DNA of 64,000 bases from Chlorobium sp. (GCA_028280025.1 JANQMO010000039.1:1-64000), one strand, 5' to 3'. Counted from the stretch's first letter, positions 17,985 through 27,404 are shown. The notes: generated by a model not told the origin, from the letters alone. Numbers and translations are program-made.

Positions 17985-19358
17985 TCAGCCGAAATACATC
18001 GACTTGACATTGACGAACTCGCGAATACCGTACCGGGAAAGTTCCCGGCCGTATCCTGACTGCTTTATTCCCCCGAATGGAAGGCGCGGATCCGACTTCA
18101 CCATGGAATTGATGAAGCAGTTGCCCGCTTCCAGACGGCCCGCCACATTCCTTGCGCGTTCCGGGTCGGATGAGAAAACGGCTGACCCAAGGCCGTACGG
18201 ACTGTCGTTGGCGATCCTAACGGCATCGTCATCGTTATGAGCTTCAAGAACGGTTGCGACCGGACCGAACGTCTCCTCACCATAGACCGCCATACCGGGC
18301 TTTACATCGGTCACTATTGTCGCAGGGTAGAAGAATCCTTTCATGTCAGGCACTTCGCCGCCGCAAAGCACTGTTGCGCCCTGTTCACGGCTCTTTTCAA
18401 CCTGCCGGTGAAGTTCGTCCCGAAGATCCTTTCTTGCCAGAGGTCCGATACGGACAGACGGGTCAAAGGGGTCGCCCATGACCGTTGCCTCCATTTTTTC
18501 AAGCAGCATGTCCTCAAACCGGGCTTTTATCGAACCGGCCACGATAAAACGCTTTGCCGCAACACAGCTCTGGCCGGCATTGAGCAGACGGGAAGCGATA
18601 CAGACATCGACCGCCTGCTGCAGGTCCGCATCGTCCAGCACGATGTAGGGGTCGTTACCTCCGAGTTCAAGCACACTTCGTTTCAACGCTCTTCCCGCCT
18701 TTTCAGCGACAGCCATTCCGGCCCCCGTACTTCCGGTTATTGAAACAGCCTTGATGACCGGATGAAGGATCACTTCGCCGACAACACGGTTGACATCGTC
18801 AATATCGATATGCAACGTCCTGTAAAGGTCCGGGGGAAAACCTGCCTCCCTGAACAGCTTTTCCAGTGCGATCGCAGAACCGGTGACATTGGGCGCATGC
18901 TTGATCACAACGCCGTTTCCGGCCATCATAACGGCAGCCGCAAAGCGGATAACCTGCCAGAACGGAAAATTCCAGGGCATGACGCCGAGAATCACACCGA
19001 GAGGCTCAAATGCCACCATCCCGATCCTGCCGTCAATATCAACAGTCTCGGGCTGGAGAAATGCAGCGGCATGCTCGGCATAGTAATCGCATACCCAGCC
19101 GCATTTTTCCACCTCTGCCACAGCTTCCTTGAGCGGTTTACCCATTTCGCGGGCAATCAGGGCGCCATGTTCATCTTTTTGTGCCCTGAGCAGGTCGGCA
19201 AGTCTGGTCATTGATTTCTTGCGCACATCCACCGGGGTCTCTTTCCAGAGCCTGGACGCCTCTTCTGCAAGCAGAAGGGCCTCTTCCACCTCGACAGTTG
19301 ACATGGCAGGATATTCGGCAAGGATCTCTTCAGTCGCAGGATTAATGGTAACAATCAT
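17985..19358 (-). CDS. NAD(P)-dependent aldehyde dehydrogenase, succinate-semialdehyde dehydrogenase type
   Basis: The protein (457 aa) oxidises an aldehyde to the acid with NAD(P). Family motifs are complete: PWNFPFWQVIRFAAAVMMAG, the cofactor loop SITGSTGAGMAVAE, the general base Glu in LELGGNDPYIV, and the nucleophile Cys in LNAGQSCVAAKRFIV. EETFGPVATVL and LPFGGIKQSGYGREL close the fold. The length and the short N-terminus (MIVTINPATEEILAEYP) fit the GabD/Sad-like group, so succinate semialdehyde is a likely but unproven substrate. It follows rsgA on the same strand after 91 bases. Confidence 0.9.
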   Translation of the reverse strand: MIVTINPATEEILAEYPAMSTVEVEEALLLAEEASRLWKETPVDVRKKSMTRLADLLRAQKDEHGALIAREMGKPLKEAVAEVEKCGWVCDYYAEHAAAFLQPETVDIDGRIGMVAFEPLGVILGVMPWNFPFWQVIRFAAAVMMAGNGVVIKHAPNVTGSAIALEKLFREAGFPPDLYRTLHIDIDDVNRVVGEVILHPVIKAVSITGSTGAGMAVAEKAGRALKRSVLELGGNDPYIVLDDADLQQAVDVCIASRLLNAGQSCVAAKRFIVAGSIKARFEDMLLEKMEATVMGDPFDPSVRIGPLARKDLRDELHRQVEKSREQGATVLCGGEVPDMKGFFYPATIVTDVKPGMAVYGEETFGPVATVLEAHNDDDAVRIANDSPYGLGSAVFSSDPERARNVAGRLEAGNCFINSMVKSDPRLPFGGIKQSGYGRELSRYGIREFVNVKSMYFG

Positions 19359-19449
19359 GGTAATATTTCTTTTTACTTCAGATAACAGTTTGGATTTAAT
19401 TGTGAAAGTGAATTTAGGGGATTTTACCGTCTTGTAAAACCGCTTCCGG

Positions 19450-20385
19450 CTACTCTATCGATTCATGGATCGCGAGGTAGCTCTTATATCGCTCAGAACT
19501 GATACGGCCGTCACTCACTGCATGCAGGACACCGCAGGAAGGCTCAACAGTGTGAGAGCAGGAGGAATAAGCGCATTGCTGCATCTCCTGCAGAAACTCG
19601 GGAAAATAAAACCTCAGGTTCTCTTTTGTAATGCCGGAAAGATCGAACTCCCTGATACCCGGGGTATCGATAACATATCCGCCGCCGGGAAGCGGCAGCA
19701 TGACCGCATTGGTCGTGGTATGCACACCTCTCCGGCTCCAGGAGCTGATCGCTGCCGTCTTGAGTTTTTCCTCGCCGACCAGAAGGTTGATGAGCGTGGA
19801 TTTGCCGACGCCTGAATGTCCGCTGAAAGCAGTTGTTTTTCCGCAAAGACTGACGCGAACATCATCCAGCCCCTCACCGGTAAGGCTGCTGAGACAGTGA
19901 ACGGAATAACCGAGCCGGTAATAGGGCGCCATCATCGCGTCAACCGCAGTCTTGTCCGTCATATCCATTTTGTTGACAATGACAATGGCCGGCAGTTCCG
20001 CGGACTCGGCAAAAACCAGGTACCGGTCGATAAGCCTGGTATTGAGAGGAGGTTCATCGGCGGAAGCGATCACTGCCAGTTGATCGATGTTTGCCGCAAT
20101 GACCTGGACGCTCTCTTTGCTTCGATTGCGGCGCCGGTCCCTTTTTCGTTCAAGCGCTGTATCACGTTTCAGTACCAGGGTAATGGCGCCTTCGGCATCT
20201 TTCCCCCCTGCTGTGACTCTCGCTTCGACACGATCTCCGACAGCCACAAGCCCGGTTTCCGGGTTTTCTGTTTTTGTCCCGCGGAACGTTGTACAAAGAC
20301 ATGCCGGTCCCCCGGCGATTTCGACGAGATACATCCCCCCTCTCGCCTCGGTAACAATTCCTCTGAACACCTGCCCTTCTTCCAT
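19450..20385 (-). CDS. rsgA: Ribosome small subunit-dependent GTPase RsgA
   Basis: RsgA is a circularly permuted GTPase that helps the 30S subunit mature. The protein (311 aa) has an N-terminal OB-like domain (VEARVTAGGKDAEGAITLVL). The G domain then runs in permuted order: G4 NKMD (IVIVNKMDMTD), P-loop GHSGVGKSTLINLL and G3 YVIDTPGIREF. A zinc-knuckle tail has CAYSSCSHTVEPSCGVLHAV. All key residues are intact. It lies 30 bases after recG on the same strand, so the two may share a transcript. Confidence 0.96.
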   Translation of the reverse strand: MEEGQVFRGIVTEARGGMYLVEIAGGPACLCTTFRGTKTENPETGLVAVGDRVEARVTAGGKDAEGAITLVLKRDTALERKRDRRRNRSKESVQVIAANIDQLAVIASADEPPLNTRLIDRYLVFAESAELPAIVIVNKMDMTDKTAVDAMMAPYYRLGYSVHCLSSLTGEGLDDVRVSLCGKTTAFSGHSGVGKSTLINLLVGEEKLKTAAISSWSRRGVHTTTNAVMLPLPGGGYVIDTPGIREFDLSGITKENLRFYFPEFLQEMQQCAYSSCSHTVEPSCGVLHAVSDGRISSERYKSYLAIHESIE

Positions 20386-20415
20386 GCAGAAATACTCCTC
20401 CAGTGCCGGAGACGG

Positions 20416-22521
20416 CTAACCGATACCGGCAAGCCGGCTGCGGCCGTGATACTGTTTCATGTAATGTTCCCGGATCATCCGGTGAGCGGGCTCTTTGAGG
20501 CCCGGATCACGATCAGCAAGTGAAGCAGCTGCACGTCGTGCAGAACACATGATATCAAAATCGCGGATAACATCCGAGAAGGCAAGTCCTGAAACAACGC
20601 CGGACTGCTCCTTGCCGAACAGGTTACCGACACCTCGAATCGACGCATCGATCTCGGAAAGCCTGAACCCGTCGCTGTTGTTCTCCATTGCGGAAAGACG
20701 TGCGGAAGCATCGCCACTCGTTTTCCCGTGTACAAGGTAGCAGTAAGACTGGTGCGGCCCTCTTCCAACCCTTCCGCGCAACTGGTGCAGCTGCGCCAGA
20801 CCGAACCGTTCGGCATGCTCGACAACCATGACCGTCGCATTCGGCACATCGACACCGACCTCGATCACCGTTGTGCCGACAAGCAGGTCGAGCTTACCGG
20901 ACCGGAACAGGTCCATGACCTGTTCTTTTTGCTGCGAAGAAAGCTGACCGTGTATCAACCCCATGCTGACATCCGGCAATACCCTGTCCCTCAAAAGCTC
21001 GAAACTGTCACAGGCGGCCTTGAGATCCATTTTTTCCGACTCTTCCACAAGGGGGTAGACGATATAGGCCTGCCTTCCCCGGGCAATCTCGCTCCCAAGA
21101 AACCTGTAGACCTCATGTTTTTTCTGCTCGCTGCAGCAACGCGTAACGACCCTTTTTCTTCCTCCCGGCAGTTGATCGATAACAGATAAGTCCAGATCGC
21201 CGAGCACGCCCATGCTGAGGGTTCTCGGAATGGGCGTTGCCGTCATGAGAAGAATATGCGGATTTCCGGCCTTGTCTTTCAGCGCCTTGCGCTGAAGAAC
21301 GCCGAAACGGTGCTGCTCGTCGATCACCGCCAGACCAAGCTTATTGAACCGTACCGATTCTTCGAGAACAGCATGCGTCCCAACGACAATATTGATGGAG
21401 CCCTTCCAGATCCCCCCCAGCGTATCGAGTCGTTCCCTTTTCTGCTGCCTCCCGCCAAGAAAGCCGGTTCTCAACCCGAGCGGCTCGGCAAAATCCCGCA
21501 TGACCATATAGTGCTGGAACGCGAGGATTTCCGTCGGGGCCATAAATACCGCCTGCATACCGTTATCGGCTGCAAGCGCGATGGCGAACATCGCAACAAG
21601 GGTCTTGCCTGACCCCACGTCTCCCTGGAGCAGCCGGTTCATTCTGCAGCCGCTTCTGAGATCACGGTAGATGTCACGAACAGCCTGCTTCTGGGCCTCT
21701 GTCATGCTGAACGAGAGTGACCGGTACAAGGCCTCGGTATACTCGCCCGAACGTTCCGCACAGAGGCCGGCCGGCTCTGATCGATACGACATCCTTCGCA
21801 GAGCGAACATAAGCTGTAAAAAAAACAGTTCCGTCCACTTGAACCGGTATATTGCCCGGTCAAGCATTTCAGGAGTGGAGGGAAAATGAACGGCTCGATA
21901 GGCGTCTGAGAGAGAAAGAAGACCGTAGCGGCTGATCAGCTTTTGAGAAAGATTGTCACTGAACACCGGTGAAAGGTCCGAAAATGCCTGCCGGATGATC
22001 TTTCTCATGCCGTTCGACCCGAGCCCCGCGCGTTTCATCTGATCGGTGGACGAATACACCGGAACGATCCCCCCGTCCGGGTTTTCATAGCCCGCACGAT
22101 CCACATGCTCGAATTCGGGATGCTGCATTTGCGGCTGATGCCTGAAATAGCCGACTTTACCATAAACCATGAGGCAATCACCTTCCCTGAGCGAACCGGC
22201 AAAATACGACGTACCCCTGAACCAAACCAGTTCCAGCGACCCTGTTCCGTCGCAGAGTTCCGCAACAAGACGTACCCGCCCGTATCGGCCCCGCTGTTTG
22301 ACGACATTTTCCACGGTTCCGACAACGGTCGCATGCTCCCCTTTCCTAAGAGAAGCTACAGGAGTTATCGTCCTCCTGTCAAGGTACCGCCTCGGGAAAT
22401 AATTGAACAGATCCTGAACCGACCCGACTCCCGCTTCTTTCAGTGTCCTGGCTTTCCGGGGACCTATACCCCTGATGGAAGTAAGGGGCAAAACCTGCAC
22501 TGTATCGTCAACCGCTTCCAT
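20416..22521 (-). CDS. recG: ATP-dependent DNA helicase RecG
   Basis: RecG is a DNA translocase that reverses stalled forks and processes branched DNA. The protein (701 aa) begins with a wedge domain containing an OB fold (EHATVVGTVENVVKQRGRYG). The helicase core has the Walker A loop LLQGDVGSGKTLVAMFA, the DEQH box LAVIDEQHRFGVLQR, motif III LLMTATPIPRTL, and motifs V-VI including LVGTTVIEVGVDVP and QLRGRVGRGPHQSYCYLV. The length and motif spacing match the family. The ATG at 22521 faces rpmE divergently across 181 bases. Confidence 0.97.
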   Translation of the reverse strand: MEAVDDTVQVLPLTSIRGIGPRKARTLKEAGVGSVQDLFNYFPRRYLDRRTITPVASLRKGEHATVVGTVENVVKQRGRYGRVRLVAELCDGTGSLELVWFRGTSYFAGSLREGDCLMVYGKVGYFRHQPQMQHPEFEHVDRAGYENPDGGIVPVYSSTDQMKRAGLGSNGMRKIIRQAFSDLSPVFSDNLSQKLISRYGLLSLSDAYRAVHFPSTPEMLDRAIYRFKWTELFFLQLMFALRRMSYRSEPAGLCAERSGEYTEALYRSLSFSMTEAQKQAVRDIYRDLRSGCRMNRLLQGDVGSGKTLVAMFAIALAADNGMQAVFMAPTEILAFQHYMVMRDFAEPLGLRTGFLGGRQQKRERLDTLGGIWKGSINIVVGTHAVLEESVRFNKLGLAVIDEQHRFGVLQRKALKDKAGNPHILLMTATPIPRTLSMGVLGDLDLSVIDQLPGGRKRVVTRCCSEQKKHEVYRFLGSEIARGRQAYIVYPLVEESEKMDLKAACDSFELLRDRVLPDVSMGLIHGQLSSQQKEQVMDLFRSGKLDLLVGTTVIEVGVDVPNATVMVVEHAERFGLAQLHQLRGRVGRGPHQSYCYLVHGKTSGDASARLSAMENNSDGFRLSEIDASIRGVGNLFGKEQSGVVSGLAFSDVIRDFDIMCSARRAAASLADRDPGLKEPAHRMIREHYMKQYHGRSRLAGIG

Positions 22522-22702
22522 ACCGTCCAGGCCTTGATTGGCAGCGCATGCTCCCGGAAACAGTCAAGGATACCGTCAGACAGAGCGCATTATTATCAGT
22601 GCCTTTACTTTGCTTATACTTGAAATATCTTGTATATTGCATGATAAATCATTTTATTCCCGAACAGTAAAACACTTTTGCCAGACAAGACAACGCTGAA
22701 TC

Positions 22703-22930
22703 ATGAAGAAAGATATCCATCCCAAGTATACGAAAGTTACGGTTACCTGCGCCAACTGCGGCAACACTTTTGAGACACGTTCTACAAGACAATCGATTAA
22801 AGTTGATATCTGCAGCAATTGCCATCCCTTCTATACAGGCAAACAGGTTCTGGTCGATACCGCTGGCCGTGTTGAACGCTTCCAGAAAAGATTTTCCAGG
22901 AGGTCTGCATCCTCATCACCAGCAAAATAA
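22703..22930 (+). CDS. rpmE: 50S ribosomal protein L31 (zinc-binding form)
   Basis: The small protein (75 aa) starts MKKDIHPKYTKVTVTCANCG and contains ICSNCHPFYTGKQ. The CXXC pairs mark the zinc-binding C+ form of L31. The C-terminal tail is basic, as expected for an rRNA contact. It is followed after 46 bases by frr, so the two translation genes are probably co-transcribed. Confidence 0.96.
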   Translation: MKKDIHPKYTKVTVTCANCGNTFETRSTRQSIKVDICSNCHPFYTGKQVLVDTAGRVERFQKRFSRRSASSSPAK

Positions 22931-22976
22931 GCCCATTGCAGCGTTCTTGCAGTAAACCCAAACGAGGTCTATAGGC

Positions 22977-23537
22977 ATGAGTGTACAGGAAATCACCAGG
23001 AAAGTGGAAGCGAAAATGAAGAAATCCCTCGAAAGCTTCCAGCATGAGATCGCCGCAATCCGTACCGGTAAAGCGACGACCGCGTTGCTCGACCGCGTAA
23101 AAGCAGATGCATACGGACAGGCAATGCCGCTCAAGCAGCTCGGCAATGTCGGTGTTCAGGATGCCCATACCCTCATGGTACAGGTATGGGACAAATCGAT
23201 GGTTTCGGCCGTTGAAAAAGCCATTCGCGATGCAAACCTCGGACTGAATCCCGCTGCCGAAGGCCAGAGCATCAGGGTCAGCATCCCTCCGCTTACAGAA
23301 GAGCGCCGCAAGGAATATGTCAAACTCACCAAAAAGTACGGTGAAGACACAAAAATCGCCTTGAGAAACCTCCGCAGGGAGATCCTGCACGGCGTGGACA
23401 AGCTTGAAAAAGACAAGGAAATCAGCGAAGACGAAAAAAGCCGAAGCAAAAAAGACGCTGACGAGCTCGTTCACAAGTACGAAAAGCAGATCAACGACCT
23501 TATCGCACAGAAAGAAAAAGAGATCATGGAAGTGTAG
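22977..23537 (+). CDS. frr: Ribosome recycling factor
   Basis: The factor splits post-termination ribosomes together with EF-G. The 186 aa protein has the full family pattern: a helical N-terminus with SLESFQHEIAAIRTGKAT, a central domain containing MPLKQLGNVGVQDAHTLMVQ and SIRVSIPPLTEERRKEYVK, and a long C-terminal helix ending QINDLIAQKEKEIMEV. Its last 14 bases overlap the convergent 3' end of bchY. Confidence 0.97.
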   Translation: MSVQEITRKVEAKMKKSLESFQHEIAAIRTGKATTALLDRVKADAYGQAMPLKQLGNVGVQDAHTLMVQVWDKSMVSAVEKAIRDANLGLNPAAEGQSIRVSIPPLTEERRKEYVKLTKKYGEDTKIALRNLRREILHGVDKLEKDKEISEDEKSRSKKDADELVHKYEKQINDLIAQKEKEIMEV

Positions 23538-24768
23538 AGAAATACTCTTTCATGTTCCTGAACACATCCTTTTTCCCCAGGAGACCGTCTACCAATCCAA
23601 GCACCGTTCCCGCACCGGCAGCAAAAAAGACCGGACGGGACGAGAGGTTGTTGGTATAATAGATTGCCGGAATCCCCTGCTCTTTTGCAAAGCTGTCAAG
23701 TGATGTCGTGCCGATAACAAGATCAGGCTCGTACTGAAGCACTGCTTGCTTGTCTTCCTCGAGGTATTTCCTGTAACGAATCTCGGTACCGAGCATCGAA
23801 AGAAGCTGGTGATCCTTTTGCCCGAGCGGCGTTCTTGCAATTGACGTGGATGCATAAGGCACATCGTGCCCTGCCTCGAGCAGCAGTCTGACAACGGGAA
23901 GCTCGTTTCCTTCGTATCCGGCAACGATAATCCTGCCTGCACGCCCGCTGAACGATTCTATCACCGCTGCCGCTTTTTTCTTTTCCTCCCCGGCAACACG
24001 GTGAACCGTTTCCATATCGAGTTCAAGGGCACGACCGACCTCTTCAATCCACCCGGCTGTCGCTCCTGCGCCCACGGGGTTCCCGGAGACGATGCGCATC
24101 CCGTTTTCTTCCAGGATTGCCGCCGTCCGCTCGTAAAAAGGATGCAGTATTGCACACGCTTCGGCTCTCCCGGCCGCCCTGTAATCGTCAAGATCGGTTC
24201 CCGGCAGAACGACAACCGACTCGACACCGATCCGCTGCAGGACGGTGCCTATGGCCATTGCATCAACCGGAAAAATTTCACCGACAACAACCAGCGATTT
24301 TTTCTTTTTCGGTTTCCCGAAATCTGCAAAACGGCCGAGAAGGGTCGAAACAGCGACATCTTTTGCCTCGGGATGGGATTTGATCTGAAAAGCCGGAATC
24401 CTGACAAGCTGCACAACGGCGTTTCCAGCCTTTTCGGGAAGCAGTTCCTCTGCAATTCCTGCAGTCTCTGCAACACAGGTACTGACAACCGGAATGAAGG
24501 TCACTGCCGGGTCCTCGGCAATTTTTTCAATGGTGAACCGTACGTCATCGATCATGGTGCCCCCCGAAATCTGTACATTCATCAGTTCCGGAGACATGAT
24601 CGAGCGTCTTGCCGCATAAAAATGGGAGACAAATGTCAACCCGTAGAGACAGCCCTGATCGGCAACAAGGCAAACTCTCGAACCCTCTATTCTTGTCAGA
24701 ACCCTCAATCCGCCGAATGCCGGACACATTGACTGGGGATGAAGCTTCGGACAGGCACTATCATGCAT
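23524..24768 (-). CDS. bchY: Chlorophyllide a reductase subunit Y (BchY)
   Basis: BchY with BchZ forms the nitrogenase MoFe-like component that reduces ring B of chlorophyllide a in bacteriochlorophyll a synthesis; BchX is the Fe-protein partner. The 414 aa protein carries the family pattern: CPAFGGLRVLTRIEGSRVCL, DQGCLYGLTFVSHFYAARRS and FIPVVSTCVAETAGIAEELL. The cysteines in these three blocks are in the positions expected of [4Fe-4S] ligands. NLSSRPVFFAAGAG closes the fold. It is the strongest lineage marker in the window. The upstream gene ends two bases before its ATG, implying one operon. bchX and bchZ are not nearby. Confidence 0.93.
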   Translation of the reverse strand: MHDSACPKLHPQSMCPAFGGLRVLTRIEGSRVCLVADQGCLYGLTFVSHFYAARRSIMSPELMNVQISGGTMIDDVRFTIEKIAEDPAVTFIPVVSTCVAETAGIAEELLPEKAGNAVVQLVRIPAFQIKSHPEAKDVAVSTLLGRFADFGKPKKKKSLVVVGEIFPVDAMAIGTVLQRIGVESVVVLPGTDLDDYRAAGRAEACAILHPFYERTAAILEENGMRIVSGNPVGAGATAGWIEEVGRALELDMETVHRVAGEEKKKAAAVIESFSGRAGRIIVAGYEGNELPVVRLLLEAGHDVPYASTSIARTPLGQKDHQLLSMLGTEIRYRKYLEEDKQAVLQYEPDLVIGTTSLDSFAKEQGIPAIYYTNNLSSRPVFFAAGAGTVLGLVDGLLGKKDVFRNMKEYFSTLP

Positions 24769-24770
24769 AA

Positions 24771-25268
24771 TTATTCCTTTGGCAGATCAAAAGCCGGCAG
24801 ATGCCGGTATCCGCTGTTAACGATATCCAACAGCCCGTCATCAGGAGCAAACAGGTATCTGCCCTCGACATCCCTGAAAGAACCGAGCCCATCGAAAACG
24901 AGATATCTCTTTTTTGCAAGACTCTCCCTGAAATAGGAAGCAAGAATCCTGTAAAATGCAACCGCTTCCGTATGGGAAAGTCCTGCCTTTTCCCTGATAA
25001 TGTGCAGAACACGTGTATCGATAACCGGCCTTGTCTGGAAAACAATGTTTTTCTCCGGAGGCAGAATCCTGGTAGTATCACTCATTCGTTTCCTCTTGAA
25101 AGGGATATGCGCCACTCTGAAAGTGCCGACCCCTTTGACCGAAACCTCTCCTCTTTCCAGCAGTTCTCCAACCAGCCCCATTCCTGTTTCATGGAGCATG
25201 TCCGTCACATGCTCCCTTTCCAGGGCAAGCTTCGTTTCCAGAAGGACAATGCAGGAAGTGCTTTTCAT
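24771..25268 (-). CDS. Protein with two HU/IHF-like halves, upstream of bchY
   Basis: The protein (165 aa) looks like two HU-type units in tandem. The first half has GMGLVGELLERGEVSVKGVG followed by TFRVAHIPFKRKR, like the HU helix, beta-saddle and basic arm. The second half has HTEAVAFYRILASYFRESLA followed by KKRYLVFDGLGSF, again HU-like but with a shortened, less basic arm. The assignment to the HU fold is from pattern only. It ends two bases before the bchY ATG, so the two are co-transcribed and probably translationally coupled. A role in organising or regulating photosynthesis gene DNA is possible but unproven. Confidence 0.72.
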   Translation of the reverse strand: MKSTSCIVLLETKLALEREHVTDMLHETGMGLVGELLERGEVSVKGVGTFRVAHIPFKRKRMSDTTRILPPEKNIVFQTRPVIDTRVLHIIREKAGLSHTEAVAFYRILASYFRESLAKKRYLVFDGLGSFRDVEGRYLFAPDDGLLDIVNSGYRHLPAFDLPKE

Positions 25269-25402
25269 GAAGGAACCGGTTGATGAAAATCATTGTAATC
25301 GATGGCAAAAAACGTCATCAGCCGTTTCCCCTTCAGGCAGCAGCGCCCCTCGCCATCATCGGCATGCTGCACATTGAAAGGAGAACGCTCATTGACCAGC
25401 AT
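25265..25402 (-). CDS. Possible small protein of 45 aa overlapping the HU-like gene
   Basis: An open frame from an ATG at 25402 ends in TGA overlapping the next ATG by four bases (ATGA), an arrangement common in coupled genes. The peptide (MLVNERSPFNVQHADDGEGR...) has no family I recognise and no clear Shine-Dalgarno. It could be a chance frame in the xseA-facing promoter region. Confidence 0.25.
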   Translation of the reverse strand: MLVNERSPFNVQHADDGEGRCCLKGKRLMTFFAIDYNDFHQPVPS

Positions 25403-25477
25403 CAAAATATAGTAAAACCATTCGACGGAAATACCTAACTTTGGACAGGTCAAAGAAACCAAACCGGGCAATCCTTT

Positions 25478-26725
25478 ATGCAGGAACAGGTTCTGACGGT
25501 CAGTGAACTTACCGCCGACATACAATCCGTCCTCGAGGCTCGGTATCCCTCAGTTTGCGTGAAAGGAGAAATATCAAATTTCAGGCTGCCGGGCTCGGGA
25601 CATATCTACATGACGCTGAAAGACACCGATGCCCGGATACCTGCGGTCATCTGGAAAAGTATCCGGATGAGGCTTGCCGTGGACCTTCAGGACGGCATGG
25701 AAATCATCGCCCGCGGACGGATCGAGGTCTATCCGCCTTCAGGAAGATACCAGCTCATCTGCACATCCGTGACCCCTGCGGGCGAGGGTGCGCTGCAGCT
25801 TGCCTACGCGCTGCTCCTTGAAAAACTTGCCGGAAAAGGGTATTTCAACGAGGAACATAAACAACCGCTGCCGCGCATCCCTGAAACAATCGGCCTGGTG
25901 ACGTCTCCTACCGGGGCGGTTATCGAGGACATGAGCAACGTTCTGGAAAGGCGGTTTCCTGCAGCACGGCTGCTGCTTTTTCCCGTGAAGGTACAAGGAA
26001 AAGAGGCTGCCGAAAACGTCATCAGCGCAATAACATACTTCAATACCGCCCTTGAGGGATCCGAGAGGCCTGATGTCATTATCGTCGCTCGCGGCGGAGG
26101 TTCTCTTGAAGACCTTCAGGCATTCAACGAGGAAGCGGTGGCAATGGCGATATTCCGTTCGTCTGTTCCCGTCATCAGCGCCGTCGGTCACGAAACAGAT
26201 GTAACAATCGCCGATATGGTTGCGGACAAACGAGCCGGCACCCCATCGATCGCGGCTGAGATCGCCGCACCCGATACCGGTGAACTGCTCCGTCACCACG
26301 ACACCCTCATGAATCGTCAAAGAGCGGCCCTGCAGACAAAGATCGATGGTACGGAGCAGCAGGTGACATCACTCATCGGCAGTTACGCGTTCAACCGCCC
26401 CCAGATCGCCGTTGATCAACTGGAAGAAGAGATACACCACCTGCTCAGGCTCATGCAGCAGTCGGTCGGGAACACCATCCGGCACGTCGAGACCGGGCTT
26501 TCAGCTCTTGCAGAGCGGCTTGTGCTGCTCGATTACCGAAAAACGCTCGAAAGAGGTTACACGCTCGTCAAACAGGGCGATGCCTATGTCACGTCGAAAA
26601 CATCTCTCGACAGGGGCAGAGCAATCGTCATGTTCCATGATGGAGAGGCCGCCGTTACTGTTCCCGGCTCCGGCTCTCTTCCCGGAACATCGTTCGAACA
26701 AGAAGAAGATCCTCGGGAGTGTTGA
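25478..26725 (+). CDS. xseA: Exodeoxyribonuclease VII large subunit
   Basis: XseA is the catalytic subunit of exonuclease VII, which degrades single-stranded DNA from both ends. The 415 aa protein has an N-terminal OB fold (YPSVCVKGEISNFRLPGSGH). The catalytic domain has IGLVTSPTGAVIEDM, DVIIVARGGGSLEDL and PVISAVGHETDVTIADMVAD. A coiled coil and the tail LERGYTLVKQGDAYV follow. No xseB was found beside it. The 3' end overlaps the convergent kdsB by 71 bases. Confidence 0.96.
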   Translation: MQEQVLTVSELTADIQSVLEARYPSVCVKGEISNFRLPGSGHIYMTLKDTDARIPAVIWKSIRMRLAVDLQDGMEIIARGRIEVYPPSGRYQLICTSVTPAGEGALQLAYALLLEKLAGKGYFNEEHKQPLPRIPETIGLVTSPTGAVIEDMSNVLERRFPAARLLLFPVKVQGKEAAENVISAITYFNTALEGSERPDVIIVARGGGSLEDLQAFNEEAVAMAIFRSSVPVISAVGHETDVTIADMVADKRAGTPSIAAEIAAPDTGELLRHHDTLMNRQRAALQTKIDGTEQQVTSLIGSYAFNRPQIAVDQLEEEIHHLLRLMQQSVGNTIRHVETGLSALAERLVLLDYRKTLERGYTLVKQGDAYVTSKTSLDRGRAIVMFHDGEAAVTVPGSGSLPGTSFEQEEDPREC

Positions 26726-27404
26726 CGCCGGGTGAGTCCGAGGCTGTTTCAATGCAGAGCATGCGGTAACCGTTTTCAAGAAGCCGAAGCTGCTCGAGAG
26801 ACTCCTCTTTTTCAAGCATAGATGGTCCGAGCTCTGCAAAATCATGCAGTACGTCCCTGCGGAATGCATAGATACCGATATGACGGTAGCAGATCGCCGA
26901 TGCATTGCCGGCTTGCTGAAAAGGGATCCGGCTCCTGGAGAAGTACAGGGCAAAACCGTCCCTGTCCCTGACGACTTTCACAATATTCGGGTTGCCGATC
27001 GTGGTATGATCGCCCGGAAGAACAGGATAGACCAGCGTTGCACTGTCAGGGTTTCTGCCTTGAAGATACGGTTCGGCAAGCAGGTCGATATTGCCGGGAT
27101 CGATCAACGGTTCATCACCCTGCAGATTGATGAACACATCGCCATCGACCTTCGAGGCTGCTTCGGCAACCCGCTCGGTCCCACACCTGGCCTTACCGGT
27201 CATGATAACCTCGGCACCGACAGACTGGAGGGTACCTGCAATGTCGCTGCTGTCGGTCGCCACAACAACCCGTTCGGCGCATTGCGCCGATTTCGCACGC
27301 TGATAGGTCCTTACAATCAGCGGTTCGCCTTCAAGGTCGACAAGCATCTTCCTTTTCAGCCTGCTCGATTCAAGCCTCGCCGGAATGACAATGACTATTT
27401 GCAT
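26655..27404 (-). CDS. kdsB: 3-deoxy-manno-octulosonate cytidylyltransferase (KdsB)
   Basis: KdsB makes CMP-Kdo for lipid A-core synthesis. The 249 aa protein has VIVIPARLESSRLKRKMLVD with the CTP-binding loop, VVVATDSSDI, INLQGDEPLIDP with the metal-binding Asp, and YRHIGIYAFRRDVL. The length is as usual. Its presence agrees with a Gram-negative, LPS-making cell. The ATG at 27404 (MQIVIVIP) stands directly before a TTGTTGA-type repeat. The last 71 bases overlap xseA in antisense. Confidence 0.95.
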   Translation of the reverse strand: MQIVIVIPARLESSRLKRKMLVDLEGEPLIVRTYQRAKSAQCAERVVVATDSSDIAGTLQSVGAEVIMTGKARCGTERVAEAASKVDGDVFINLQGDEPLIDPGNIDLLAEPYLQGRNPDSATLVYPVLPGDHTTIGNPNIVKVVRDRDGFALYFSRSRIPFQQAGNASAICYRHIGIYAFRRDVLHDFAELGPSMLEKEESLEQLRLLENGYRMLCIETASDSPGVNTPEDLLLVRTMFREESRSREQ

